A DNA stretch of 49,082 nt from UBA4874 sp002399435 (GTDB lineage: Bacteria; Bacillota; Clostridia; Caldicoprobacterales; DTU083), in the NCBI GenBank assembly GCA_036823195.1, contig DAISGI010000019.1:1-49082 (forward strand). The letters run 5' to 3'. The notes beneath the pieces were generated by a model, which ran no database searches, had not been told where the DNA came from, and saw nothing but the letters and a program-made list of their open reading frames with translations. A program made the position numbers and the translations under genes. Positions 7,793 to 16,399 of the stretch are shown here, in pieces (the first letter of the stretch is position 1; each line of letters begins with the position of its first letter).

Positions 7793-9235
7793 TCATACCG
7801 GATCACTGGTGACTTCGTCCGATGGATTCAGCCACTGGGTATGAAATACACCGGGTTTATCCAGCCGCCGATAGGTATGAGCGCCAAAGTAATCCCTCTG
7901 GGCCTGAATCATATTGGCCGGCAGGGTTTCCCTGCGGTAACTGTCAAAATAGGACAGAGCCGAACTGAATGCCGGTACCGGAATCCCCAGATTGACAGCT
8001 TTGCTGACCACCAGACGCCATCCGGACTGGGCTTTCTCCACGACATCCCGGAAGTACGGAGCCAGGAGCAGATTGGTCAGATTGGGCTGCTCGTCAAAAG
8101 CGTCCTTGATGGTCTGCAGGAACTGCGCCCGAATGATGCATCCTCCCCGCCACATCAGGGCGATGTCGCCGAAATTCAGATCCCATCCATGCACCTTCGA
8201 AGCTTCCCGCATCATGGCAAATCCCTGGGCATAGGAACAGATCTTGGATGCGAACAATGCCTGCCGGATGGCTTCGACAAACTCCTCCTGGACGCCGTCA
8301 AATTTACCTGCCGGCCCGACCAGTATTCTGGATGCCTCTTTGCGTTCTTCCTTCACGGCAGAAGCACAGCGGGCATATACCGCCTCTGTAATGGTGGGAG
8401 CAGAAATTCCCAGATCCAGGGCCGTCTGGCTGGTCCATTTGCCGGTTCCTTTCTGGCCGGCCGTATCCTGAATCACATCCACCATGGGCTTTCCGGTTTC
8501 CTTATCCACCTTGGACAGAATATCCCGGGTGATCTCAATCAGATAGCTGTTCAGTTCCCCCTTGTTCCACTCGTCAAATACATCATGCATTTCCTTTGCA
8601 GACATCCCCAGGGCGTGCTTCATGATATAGTAGGCTTCACTGATGAGCTGCATATCACCGTATTCAATGCCGTTATGGACCATTTTTACAAAGTGGCCGG
8701 CGCCGTCGCTCCCCAGCCACTCACAGCAGGGAGTGCCGTCTTCCACCTTTGCGGAAATCTTCTGAAGAATGGGAGCCACATGGGGCCACGCTTCTTTCGA
8801 ACCTCCGGGCATAATGCTGGGGCCTTTCAAAGCACCTTCCTCGCCGCCGGAAACACCGGTTCCAACATAGAGAAGCCCTTTTGCCTCCACTTCCCCTGTC
8901 CGCCGTATGGTGTCCTGGAAGTGGGAATTTCCGCCGTCAATGATGATGTCCCCCGGCTCCAGACAAGGAATCAGTTTTTCAATGAAGTCATCCACCGGTT
9001 TGCCGGCCTTGACCATGAGCATGACCTTGCGGGGTTTCTTCAGGGTATTTACCAGCTCTTCAATGGAATAAGTGCCGATGATGTTCTTGTCCTTGCCCCT
9101 GCCTTCCACAAAACGGGTGACCTTTTCCACAGTCCGGTTGAATACTGCCACGGTAAAGCCCTTGCTTTCCATGTTCAGCACCAGGTTTTCCCCCATAACT
9201 GCCAGACCAATCAAGCCAATATCTGCTTTTTTCAT
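7793..9235 (-). CDS. gnd: 6-phosphogluconate dehydrogenase, decarboxylating
   Basis: 480-residue enzyme of the oxidative pentose phosphate pathway: 6-phosphogluconate to ribulose 5-phosphate and CO2 with reduction of NADP. N-terminal Rossmann GLAVMGENLVLNM (9-21), substrate motif VGTGVSGGEEGALKGPSIMPGG near 125, catalytic region with GHFVKMVHNGIEYGDMQ (Lys and Asn), IQDTAGQKGTGKWTS and the C-terminal FGAHTYRRLD tail that completes the active site. Length is typical (about 470-480). A GAGGAGG site precedes the ATG. It is the last of a same-strand set larA, galM, gnd with gaps of about 160 nt, so co-transcription is possible but not proven. Confidence 0.97.
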   Translation of the reverse strand: MKKADIGLIGLAVMGENLVLNMESKGFTVAVFNRTVEKVTRFVEGRGKDKNIIGTYSIEELVNTLKKPRKVMLMVKAGKPVDDFIEKLIPCLEPGDIIIDGGNSHFQDTIRRTGEVEAKGLLYVGTGVSGGEEGALKGPSIMPGGSKEAWPHVAPILQKISAKVEDGTPCCEWLGSDGAGHFVKMVHNGIEYGDMQLISEAYYIMKHALGMSAKEMHDVFDEWNKGELNSYLIEITRDILSKVDKETGKPMVDVIQDTAGQKGTGKWTSQTALDLGISAPTITEAVYARCASAVKEERKEASRILVGPAGKFDGVQEEFVEAIRQALFASKICSYAQGFAMMREASKVHGWDLNFGDIALMWRGGCIIRAQFLQTIKDAFDEQPNLTNLLLAPYFRDVVEKAQSGWRLVVSKAVNLGIPVPAFSSALSYFDSYRRETLPANMIQAQRDYFGAHTYRRLDKPGVFHTQWLNPSDEVTSDPV

Positions 9236-9392
9236 ACCTTGTATCCTCCTCTGTTACATCCTTTTCATTTTGCCTGTCATCTTTGCAATGTGATTTTTGG
9301 CATTTCCTCTGACTCGGATTTTACGGCTCATTTCATTCGAATTTTACGGACCCAATGGAATGCTTTTCCTGTCCGCCTGTCTGCAATCCTGC

Positions 9393-10313
9393 TTACCGGT
9401 TTTCCCGGATTGTGATCCGAATGTTCCCCGCTGCTTCCTCTCCCGGCCTCAGGCAGATCGTCCCGGTATCGTCCACACCCGACTCCGCCATATTGAACCC
9501 GTTATTACAGTTGGTAACCGGCTCAATGGCAAAAAACGGCTTGCCTGGTGGGGTATACAGAATAAGATTCTCAAAGACCGGATCCGCTTCCATGGTCATG
9601 GCGACGCCGCTGCCCGGCCATTGAACCATCACACTGCCATCCACGGCACGGAAGCAGTTATCCACAAGCCGGTCCTCTCTCAGGATCCTCTCTTCGGAGA
9701 AGTCCAGTTCCCGGGGTACAGGAATCCACTTCCCGGTGGGAATGGGCGTATTTCCCGGGTAAAGCCCTTTCACCGGCAATTTCACCAGAACCCTGTCATC
9801 CTGCTCCGTCAGCTTCCTGGAAAAATAGGGGTGGGTGCCAAAGCCAACAGGCATCACTTCTGATCCTTCGTTTCGGATACAAAAGCGAATGGTAAACACA
9901 TTGCCGTCCAGGCGGAATGTCATTCCACAGGAAAACGGCCAGGGCCAGTTGACATTCTCCTGCTCCCTGCTGTCCAGACCAACCTTCAGCTGCTGCCCGT
10001 CCTCCGATCGGACTTTCCACGGCATATCCCGGACAACTCCGTGAATGGCGTGGCCATCCGCATTGTTCCGGAAAAGGGGATAGGTTTTCCCCCTGAAATG
10101 CAGGATCCCATTCTCAATCCGATTCGAATAGGGCATCAGGTGAAAGGAAGAGAAGGCTCCGGGATCCTTTGCTGCCATTGCCTCCTGCGTGGTGGGACGC
10201 ATGATGTCCACCCACTTTCCGTTTAAATGATAACGCATGGAGCAAATGGAAGATCCGACTTCCGGACAAACAGTTACCGCTGTTTGATCATTTCGGATTG
10301 TCCGTAAATTCAT
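9393..10313 (-). CDS. Aldose 1-epimerase-family protein (GalM-like)
   Basis: 306-residue mutarotase-fold enzyme interconverting alpha and beta anomers of an aldose. Family motifs: PYSNRIENG near 62 (substrate-binding Asn-Arg), HAIHG near 88, the catalytic HPYFS near 165 and EPVTNCNNGFNM near 270 with the catalytic Glu. This fits the YphB/GalM-like Pfam aldose epimerase family; the sugar is not determined by sequence. AGGAGGGTGAGCAGCA precedes the ATG at 10311-10313. It lies between larA-like and gnd genes on the same strand; the upstream gap is filled with 11-bp iterons. Confidence 0.87.
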   Translation of the reverse strand: MNLRTIRNDQTAVTVCPEVGSSICSMRYHLNGKWVDIMRPTTQEAMAAKDPGAFSSFHLMPYSNRIENGILHFRGKTYPLFRNNADGHAIHGVVRDMPWKVRSEDGQQLKVGLDSREQENVNWPWPFSCGMTFRLDGNVFTIRFCIRNEGSEVMPVGFGTHPYFSRKLTEQDDRVLVKLPVKGLYPGNTPIPTGKWIPVPRELDFSEERILREDRLVDNCFRAVDGSVMVQWPGSGVAMTMEADPVFENLILYTPPGKPFFAIEPVTNCNNGFNMAESGVDDTGTICLRPGEEAAGNIRITIRENR

Positions 10314-10331
10314 TGCTGCTCACCCTCCTGA

Positions 10332-10465
10332 ATCATTACTGAATAATTACTGAATAATCACTGAACGATTATTGAGCGACTTCATCTCTATGGTTGTTAA
10401 TCTTGCCACGATTACTAATGATTATGGAATGATTACTGAACGATTACTGAATATTACTGAAAATA
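10332..10465. repeat. Two clusters of 11-bp tandem iterons (ATTACTGAATA type)
   Basis: Cluster one (10332-10379) has four consecutive 11-mers: ATTACTGAATA, ATTACTGAATA, ATCACTGAACG, ATTATTGAGCG. Cluster two (10410-10465) continues the same unit with variants such as ATTACTGAACG. A 30-nt unrelated stretch separates them. The array occupies nearly the whole larA-galM gap. Confidence 0.9.
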
Positions 10466-10472
10466 TTATATC

Positions 10473-11816
10473 CTACTCCTGCTCTTGTTTCTGCTTTTTA
10501 TCCTGCTGCTGTCCGGGCTTGTGATCCGGGAAAAAATGCTCCCTCAGTGCCCAGAGTCCCACTGCCGGATTGCTGATGTAGTAAATGGTCTCGCCGTCCT
10601 CCATTGTATGAAACCCATCCGTCAAAGTTTCAGGATTGTACTTTTTGACTGCCTCGCGGTAGGGCATATAATGAAAGTTGACGCCCTCCACTTCCTCCCG
10701 GGTCAGTTTTTCCACCGCGTAGGTAATGCAGAACCGGCCGTCGGAAGAGCCGTGGATCAAATGGGCGGCCACGGAAAGATTGCTCTTCAGTCCCTCATCG
10801 TTTTTCTGATAGAGGTCCAGGACCTTTTTCCTGCCCACATAGCCATATTTACGGATAAACCGGTCGTTTCCGGGATCCTCCCCGAACTGCCGGACCCCCG
10901 GTGCCAGTATGATCAGATCCCCGTCGTCCGCAATGGCCATCCTTGTGCGGTAAATGGCCTTGTTGCCCAGCCAGGTGCTTTTGAATTCCGAAGGATCCAG
11001 GTAAACGACGACTTTCTGAAAAGGCTCATCCACAAAGGTCAGATTCTTCTTCTGACTCAAAGCCACCGCTTCTTCAAATATCCTCCGTCCCCGTCCGATG
11101 AAAAGTCCGTTCATCCGTTGGCGGCCTTCTGTTTTTGACGTTACGGTCAGCACATAAAGCAGCGGGATATCCTGCAAAAACTTCTGCTCCGCATAATCAA
11201 AGACCCGGCGGACCGGAGTCCCGTCCCGCCCCATCATCCGCTCCAGACCGTAGATGGCTCCCAGCATATGACTTTTATTGATCATTTCAAAACCGCCGCA
11301 GCCCACCAAAATGTTCTTGGTATAGTTGGCCATCCCCACCACTTCATGAGGAACGACCTGCCCCAGGGAGATGATCAGATCATAGGAAGGATCCATCAGA
11401 CGTTTGTTTACCTGAACATCAATGGAATAATCAATGAGTCCGCCGGAAACCTCCCGGACGAACGAACCGGGTACCTGCCCTAAAGTCACCACATCGGTAC
11501 GCCAGTTATGTACCAGGAAACGCTCCCTGGGAATGTCAGCCCCGAACATTTGGGTGATTTCCTCATCGGTCATGGGCATATGGGTGCCCAAAGCCGGCAT
11601 GATATCCACCTGGCAGGCAGGAGAAAGCAATTTATAGTACAGATTTGTCAGCTTTCCCGTGCCGGAATGAAACCTGGTAAAATCAGGCGGCAGCAACAGG
11701 ACCTTTTGAAGCGGCCTCCTGTACTGTTCCCTGTATTGAGCCAGGGATTCGGAAAGGGATTCCTTCAGAATATTGTCCGTCAGACCCCCGTCATCCTTTC
11801 GGATTATTTCAACCAT
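10473..11816 (-). CDS. LarA-family 2-hydroxyacid racemase/epimerase (nickel-pincer enzyme homologue)
   Basis: 447-residue DUF2088/LarA protein. LarA uses a covalently bound nickel-pincer nucleotide to racemise lactate; homologues act on other 2-hydroxyacids, including sugar acids. Visible are the N-terminal PPDFTRFHSGTG (counterpart of the DxTR segment), ALGTHMPMTDEE with the catalytic His, VPHEVVGMANYTKNILVGCGG with the second His and the Lys expected to bear the cofactor, and the C-terminal domain. The tail is Gln/Lys-rich and charged (PGQQQDKKQKQEQE). No larB, larC or larE cofactor-synthesis genes are in the window. ATG at 11814-11816 is chosen over an in-frame TTG two codons upstream because AAAGGTGG is then 10 nt away. 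With galM and gnd downstream, an aldonate substrate is plausible, but this is inference. Confidence 0.8.
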   Translation of the reverse strand: MVEIIRKDDGGLTDNILKESLSESLAQYREQYRRPLQKVLLLPPDFTRFHSGTGKLTNLYYKLLSPACQVDIMPALGTHMPMTDEEITQMFGADIPRERFLVHNWRTDVVTLGQVPGSFVREVSGGLIDYSIDVQVNKRLMDPSYDLIISLGQVVPHEVVGMANYTKNILVGCGGFEMINKSHMLGAIYGLERMMGRDGTPVRRVFDYAEQKFLQDIPLLYVLTVTSKTEGRQRMNGLFIGRGRRIFEEAVALSQKKNLTFVDEPFQKVVVYLDPSEFKSTWLGNKAIYRTRMAIADDGDLIILAPGVRQFGEDPGNDRFIRKYGYVGRKKVLDLYQKNDEGLKSNLSVAAHLIHGSSDGRFCITYAVEKLTREEVEGVNFHYMPYREAVKKYNPETLTDGFHTMEDGETIYYISNPAVGLWALREHFFPDHKPGQQQDKKQKQEQE

Positions 11817-11835
11817 AAACAATGTACCACCTTTC

Positions 11836-11883
11836 CGGATGCAATATGGATTTCCGGTCCGAATGCAGTATGGATTTCCGATC
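11836..11883. repeat. 24-bp direct repeat, two tandem copies
   Basis: CGGATGCAATATGGATTTCC and CGAATGCAGTATGGATTTCC begin adjacent 24-bp units (11836-11859, 11860-11883) in the larA leader, between its promoter and start codon. Confidence 0.9.
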
Positions 11884-11974
11884 CTCCGGAAAACCTCTTG
11901 CCCGTATCTTGGACTTGTTCTTTTTCAAGGCAGCTTTAGCAGCTTTTCAGGCCGCTGATTGTTTCGGCCTGGTA

Positions 11975-11988
11975 TGTAAGCGCTTACA
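11975..11988. promoter_or_regulatory. Catabolite-responsive element (cre), perfect palindrome
   Basis: TGTAAGCGCTTACA agrees at every position with the Gram-positive cre consensus TGWAARCGYTWNCW and is a perfect 14-bp palindrome. It lies 3 nt downstream of the -10 box of the larA promoter, so it covers the predicted transcription start, the arrangement that represses when CcpA binds. A LacI-family sugar repressor could use the same site. Confidence 0.82.
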
Positions 11989-11991
11989 AAG

Positions 11992-12020
11992 ATTATAGCA
12001 CAGATAAATATCACGGTCAA
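11992..12020 (-). promoter_or_regulatory. Promoter of the larA-like gene
   Basis: Minus strand TTGACC (12015-12020), 17-nt spacer, TATAAT (11992-11997), predicted start near 11985 inside the cre palindrome. The leader to the larA ATG is about 170 nt and contains the 24-bp repeats. Confidence 0.78.
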
Positions 12021-12078
12021 AAGTTTCATTCGTTTGATAGCAGATGGATATTGCGATCAAAAACTTCATTCGTTCTCC
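12001..12078. repeat. Diverged 40-bp tandem duplication spanning the esterase stop codon
   Basis: 12001-12040 and 12041-12078 share CAGAT..AT, then RRTCAAAARYTTCATTCGTT. The right copy contains the last codons and TGA (12066-12068) of the esterase gene; the left copy contributes the -35 box of the larA promoter. Confidence 0.8.
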
Positions 12079-13085
12079 TTCACGAAAGCATTCATCACCG
12101 GCCAGGCAGGATCCGCATAAAAGCGATGACCGCCATTCCCTGCTACAAGTCGGCAATGGTCTTCCACGCCTGCCCCACGGAACAGGGACCGGGCCAGTTC
12201 ATAGCTCTTTTTTGCTCCGGATAACGGAAAAATGGGATCGTCTTTTCCCGCAACGATTTCCAGATAACGCGGCGCGATCAGGCCTGCCAGATCCCCCATT
12301 TCAAAGTATCGGCGGATGCCGGGAATATAATTGCAGGTACAATGATGTCTGGCGGCGATGGAATCCTCGTAGGTACAGACTGCACTGCCTGACATGACAT
12401 AGGAAATACGGGGCTCCAGACATCCGGCATAAAAAGCTGCCGTTCCTCCTCCCGAATTTCCCATACAGATAATTTTATGGGCATCCACCATTGAAAAATG
12501 TTTCTCCAGTACATCAATCGCCCTCTGGATATCCCACACCCGTTCTCCCATCGTGGTCCTTCCGATCAAAAGAGCCGTCATGGTGGAATTCTGGCAGTCG
12601 GGCCCTTTTTCCGTCCCGCCGCACTCCCCAAAATTCCTTTGCTCCATCGCCAGGGCACAATAACCTTCCCTTACCGCGCGGATGGCAAAATCCTGGTCCT
12701 CTCCGACAGCGGATTCTTCCTCCCCCGGATCCGCATGCTTTGATCTGCCCAGGGAAAGATGCATCCCCGTGGTATGCCCCTGCAGACATATTACTACAGG
12801 CAGGGGCTCCGCTTTCCCCTTTGGCACCAGCAAATGACAGGGAACAAAATATCCTTCCTCACTTTGAAATCGAAAACGGATCTCCCGGTATTCTTTCCTC
12901 TCCTTCGCATATTCCATGGTAAACTGATCGGCACATCTTTCAAAAGGCAGACCCAGCAGCTCCATAAGCTTTTGTCCGGCTTTCTCCTGCCAGCTCTCAA
13001 ATGGCTCCTTCCCATCATAACGCATGGACGGTACCATTTTTGCCAGCAGGGATTGATTATGCTCATACGGTGTCATATACTTCAT
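12066..13085 (-). CDS. Alpha/beta-hydrolase, dienelactone hydrolase/acetyl-esterase type
   Basis: 339-residue alpha/beta hydrolase with a complete triad: nucleophile Ser in MGNSGGGTAAF near 218, Asp in VAGKDDPIFP near 288, His in NGGHRFY near 325. The oxyanion region VVICLQGHTTGM near 96 and the long insertion MEQRNFGECGG are like the acetyl-xylan-esterase/carboxylesterase group that removes acyl groups from carbohydrates. No signal peptide, so cytoplasmic. It sits 148 nt downstream of two sulfatase genes on the same strand, suggesting joint removal of ester decorations from imported oligosaccharides. Substrate cannot be read from sequence. Confidence 0.82.
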   Translation of the reverse strand: MKYMTPYEHNQSLLAKMVPSMRYDGKEPFESWQEKAGQKLMELLGLPFERCADQFTMEYAKERKEYREIRFRFQSEEGYFVPCHLLVPKGKAEPLPVVICLQGHTTGMHLSLGRSKHADPGEEESAVGEDQDFAIRAVREGYCALAMEQRNFGECGGTEKGPDCQNSTMTALLIGRTTMGERVWDIQRAIDVLEKHFSMVDAHKIICMGNSGGGTAAFYAGCLEPRISYVMSGSAVCTYEDSIAARHHCTCNYIPGIRRYFEMGDLAGLIAPRYLEIVAGKDDPIFPLSGAKKSYELARSLFRGAGVEDHCRLVAGNGGHRFYADPAWPVMNAFVKENE

Positions 13086-13166
13086 TTTTGCACCCCTCTC
13101 CCTTCTCCTTTTTCTGCTGCACTCTTTCGTATCTTTCCTGTCGCTTTTACTGTGTTGGTGTCCTTG

Positions 13167-13180
13167 TTGATTGCAATCAA
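13167..13180. promoter_or_regulatory. Perfect 14-bp palindrome, candidate operator
   Basis: TTGATTGCAATCAA is identical on both strands and lies in the 147-nt gap between the sulfatase stop and the esterase start. The size and symmetry suit a dimeric repressor or activator. No clear -10/-35 pair was identified next to it, so its role in regulating the esterase is inference. Confidence 0.5.
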
Positions 13181-13232
13181 ATTTTCTTTGACTCCCGCTT
13201 AATGCAGGAAAGACTCAAATCCCATTTCCTGC

Positions 13233-14729
13233 TTATCCCTTTTCCCGGGTTGCATCTTTCATGGACAGGCCGGTACCGTAATCCAGCTGCCGGTCCTCAA
13301 AGTAAGGATCTTCCTCCCGCTGGCGCGTCATCAGCGTGTAGTCCCAGGTTGCCGGGGAGGCATCGTCCCTCCAGGGGCGTCTTTCCCAATAATATCCACG
13401 AAATGGATCGCGGGTCTCATTCATATGCTGCAAAAGAACATCATGAAGCTGATTGCGAGTCTTCCTGTGCCGGGCGGAATGAATGAGATTCTGCATTTCC
13501 CCCGGATCCTCCTGCAAATCATACAGTTCATCCCCGCATAACAGGTTGATTGTCAACTTGTACCGCCCGTCAAATACGGTGCGCAGGGGCTGAAAGCCAC
13601 CAAACCCGTCGTGATCCACTTCATATCGGCCAAATTCCATAAACACATAATCATTGGTCCGCACAGTCGGATCCGCAATTTCCCTGAGGATGCTCTTTCC
13701 CTCCAGCACAGGTGGAACGACAGCATCCATCATTTCCAGAATGGTCGGTGTCAGATTGATATGAGAAACGGGATGAGGATCCACTTGTCCCCGGGGCACC
13801 CCTTTCCCCTTTATAATCAGAGGAATCCGGGTGATCTCATCATAGGCACAGGGACCTTTCCCCGTCAGGTTATGGGAACAGAGCATATCACCGTGGTCCG
13901 AGGTATAAATGACAACCGCATCCTTCGCATACTGCTCCACCGCATCCATTACCCGGCCAATCTCATGGTCTATATAGCTGTTGCATCCAAACAGAAACGG
14001 CGCGCGGATACGAAAATCCGACTTGTCCCTTTCCATCTGTTTCCTTCCCCAGACCTTTTGGTGCTCCGGTTTCTCCCGCATGTCATCATACACATTATCG
14101 CTGATGGGAAATGCATAGTCCTGATACATTTTGGAGTAAGGCATCGGGCAAATGGAAGGGGCGTGGGGTTCATCATAGGAAAGAACCAGGAAAAAATCCT
14201 CACTTTGACAGTGCTGCAGAAAATCAATGGCCCGGTTGGTGCATCGGTGCCCAAAGGTGAAGGTCTCTGGAAAGTCCCGGCTCAGCATGAGATTTGCATT
14301 CCGGGAATCCAGACGTTCCTGATCCGTCAGCTCCTCCAGGTAGTTTCTCATATCATACCAATAGGCAGGATCCCAGCCATCGGGACATTTGCCCAGGCCA
14401 AAATAATCCCCTCCGTCCAGATGGAACTTTCCGATATATGCCGTATGGACTCCTTCCTTGGAAAGCCGCTGCCCAATGGTCCTCGCATTATTGGAAATGC
14501 CGGAGCTGTTTGCCCAGCTGCCCACAGAATGTGGATATTGTCCTGTGAAAATACCAGCACGCGCGGGCTGGCATACCGGCTGTGTCGTATAAGCCCGGTC
14601 ATATCGGATCCCTTCCCCCGCAAGCCGGTCCAGATTGGGCGTCCTCAGCCCGGTTTTTCGGTAGCACCCAAGCATATCCCAGCGTTGGGTGTCGGTCATG
14701 ATAAAAACGATTTTCCGACTTTTCAGCAT
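13233..14729 (-). CDS. Type I sulfatase (Cys-type, formylglycine-dependent)
   Basis: 498-residue sulfatase. The signature CQPAR (Cys53, Pro55, Arg57) is the CxPxR site at which Cys is converted to formylglycine by a maturase (FGE or anSME), not found in this window. Metal ligands are in IMTDTQRWD near 12-18 and TSDHGDM near 300. HLDGGDYF and the KFH segment match active-site Lys/His positions of sulfatases. No signal peptide, so it acts on intracellular substrate. The ATG (14727-14729) lies inside the end of the second sulfatase gene with a 7-nt overlap, so the pair is co-translated. Related family members include phosphonate monoester hydrolases; the Cys-type motif does not exclude that. Confidence 0.88.
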   Translation of the reverse strand: MLKSRKIVFIMTDTQRWDMLGCYRKTGLRTPNLDRLAGEGIRYDRAYTTQPVCQPARAGIFTGQYPHSVGSWANSSGISNNARTIGQRLSKEGVHTAYIGKFHLDGGDYFGLGKCPDGWDPAYWYDMRNYLEELTDQERLDSRNANLMLSRDFPETFTFGHRCTNRAIDFLQHCQSEDFFLVLSYDEPHAPSICPMPYSKMYQDYAFPISDNVYDDMREKPEHQKVWGRKQMERDKSDFRIRAPFLFGCNSYIDHEIGRVMDAVEQYAKDAVVIYTSDHGDMLCSHNLTGKGPCAYDEITRIPLIIKGKGVPRGQVDPHPVSHINLTPTILEMMDAVVPPVLEGKSILREIADPTVRTNDYVFMEFGRYEVDHDGFGGFQPLRTVFDGRYKLTINLLCGDELYDLQEDPGEMQNLIHSARHRKTRNQLHDVLLQHMNETRDPFRGYYWERRPWRDDASPATWDYTLMTRQREEDPYFEDRQLDYGTGLSMKDATREKG

Positions 14730-16204
14730 CGTACTTTTTCCTCCTGTTTGAATTCTTTCGGATGTCTTATCCTCAGTAGTTCTGCCCCCTCTTTCCTTCC
14801 TGTGGCCTCCAGTCGTTTGATATATTGCTTCAAATGGCCCCTGGCATGATATGGTCCGCCTTCCAGCAGGACCGTTGACAAGGGATCCACGTCACTGTCT
14901 GCCGTCATCCGCATATCCTGCTCCCAATCCACCAGATATCGGCATGCGGCGGCGCAGAGATCCGGACGCTTGCCGGCGAGATTCTTCTGTTCGTGGTAAT
15001 CTTCCCGAATATTGAACAGCATCTCTTTTTCAAATAAATGGAATCCATCATGATATGTCCGGATATAAAGATAATCGTCAAACCGGACAGATCGCTGACA
15101 GACATGGGCACATTGTGAGAGAACCAGATAATCCCTTCCACATTCCGCACCGGTCTTCAGTGCCTTTGCGAAACTGCGCCCATCCCACTTTTCATATGGT
15201 TCCCTTTTCATCAAATCAGAAAGGGTAGGTAAAAGGTCCAAATGATAATGCAGCCCTTTGTCCACCTGGCCGCCCTTGCATCCGGGCCATTTTATGATCA
15301 TGGGGATGCGGGTTGTGATTTCATCCGCCGTGGCATGCTCTTGATAAATGCCAAGTTCCCCGAGGTTTTCTCCGTGATCCGAGGTAACAATAATTGCAGT
15401 GTCTTCATACAATCCCTTATCCTTCAACAGATCCAGTATTTGGTTTATCCTGCTGTCCATGTACAAAACGCCCACATCGTATCCGTCGAACACCTGCCGG
15501 ACTTCCTTTAGATCAGAGGCTTTGCCCAGCTGACGGGGGAACCCGGCCGGTGCTGTGTCCACGTACATGCCAATCTCATTTGTGCCATGGGGACCCACAT
15601 CCTTAAGATGCTTCGCAAAAACTTCCTCTGTAATCCATTCGGGAGCGGGATCTTTTTCAAAGGGGCTTCCCATTTCCATAGGAGCGCGGGATGGAGTATG
15701 CGGATCCCAGAAATTTACATGCAGGAACCAGTTTTCCTTTTCCGCGTTTCGCTCAAGCCAGTCCATCGTCGGAGACAGGATTTCATCGGCTGTTTCTCCG
15801 CCGCTTTTTCCTGTATTGATGATTTCGTTCAGTCCGGCATTGAACCAAAATGCGGAATGCCTTTCCGCGAACGGGCTGACAGAAGCTGTATGCATTCCCG
15901 CTTTCCGAAAAATATTGAATAAATTATTTTCCATCTGAGCATCCTTAAAATCCCTGTCGGAACCGGTCAGTCTTAGATCCGCAGCCAACCCGCCATGGTT
16001 GACCACTCCATTATGTATGCCAAATCTGCCTGTTGTCAAAGCAGCCCGTGAAGGCAGGCAAGGTGCATCGGAGCAATGATAGTTTTCAAACCTTATGCCT
16101 TCCTCAGCGATCGAATCGATTGCCGGAGAGGTCTTTCTGGAATACCCGTAACAACTTAAATGATCCGGCCGGAGAGTATCCAGGTCGAGCATTAAAACTC
16201 TCAT
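14723..16204 (-). CDS. Type I sulfatase (second of an overlapping pair)
   Basis: 493-residue sulfatase starting MRVLMLDLDTLRPDHLSCYGY with metal-binding Asp7 and Asp9, signature CLPSR (Cys49, Pro51, Arg53), NFWDPHTPSRAP near 170 and TSDHGENLGELG near 276. Like its neighbour it has no signal peptide and depends on a formylglycine maturase. It differs strongly from the downstream sulfatase outside the motifs, so the pair probably attacks different sulfate positions rather than being a recent duplication. It is the first gene of the unit, 42-70 nt from the promoter at 16246-16274; the ribosome site is GGAAGGGAGAATG. Confidence 0.88.
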   Translation of the reverse strand: MRVLMLDLDTLRPDHLSCYGYSRKTSPAIDSIAEEGIRFENYHCSDAPCLPSRAALTTGRFGIHNGVVNHGGLAADLRLTGSDRDFKDAQMENNLFNIFRKAGMHTASVSPFAERHSAFWFNAGLNEIINTGKSGGETADEILSPTMDWLERNAEKENWFLHVNFWDPHTPSRAPMEMGSPFEKDPAPEWITEEVFAKHLKDVGPHGTNEIGMYVDTAPAGFPRQLGKASDLKEVRQVFDGYDVGVLYMDSRINQILDLLKDKGLYEDTAIIVTSDHGENLGELGIYQEHATADEITTRIPMIIKWPGCKGGQVDKGLHYHLDLLPTLSDLMKREPYEKWDGRSFAKALKTGAECGRDYLVLSQCAHVCQRSVRFDDYLYIRTYHDGFHLFEKEMLFNIREDYHEQKNLAGKRPDLCAAACRYLVDWEQDMRMTADSDVDPLSTVLLEGGPYHARGHLKQYIKRLEATGRKEGAELLRIRHPKEFKQEEKVRC

Positions 16205-16245
16205 AAAACCGCATTCTCCCTTCCGTATTGGTTTCGTCCTTTTTC

Positions 16246-16274
16246 ATTATATATCCGATGCCTGGGCTTGCCAA
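16246..16274 (-). promoter_or_regulatory. Promoter of the sulfatase pair
   Basis: Minus strand TTGGCA (16269-16274), 17 nt, TATAAT (16246-16251). ATGCCTGG (16258-16265) and CCAGGCAT (16289-16296) form an inverted repeat flanking the -35 box, a possible regulator site. Confidence 0.68.
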
Positions 16275-16399
16275 GGATTAGGCGATGTCCAGGCATTCGA
16301 AAGGGAACTGCCGGGAAAAACAGCAGCGTAGCGTACTACAAAGCCTAAAAGCTGGTATAATAATCATGAAAATCATAAATGAGGGAGGAGAAAAACAAA

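Noticed and set aside
7616..9415. Long plus-strand ORF of 599 codons opposite gnd
   Set aside because: Antisense shadow of a highly conserved enzyme gene; no family resemblance.
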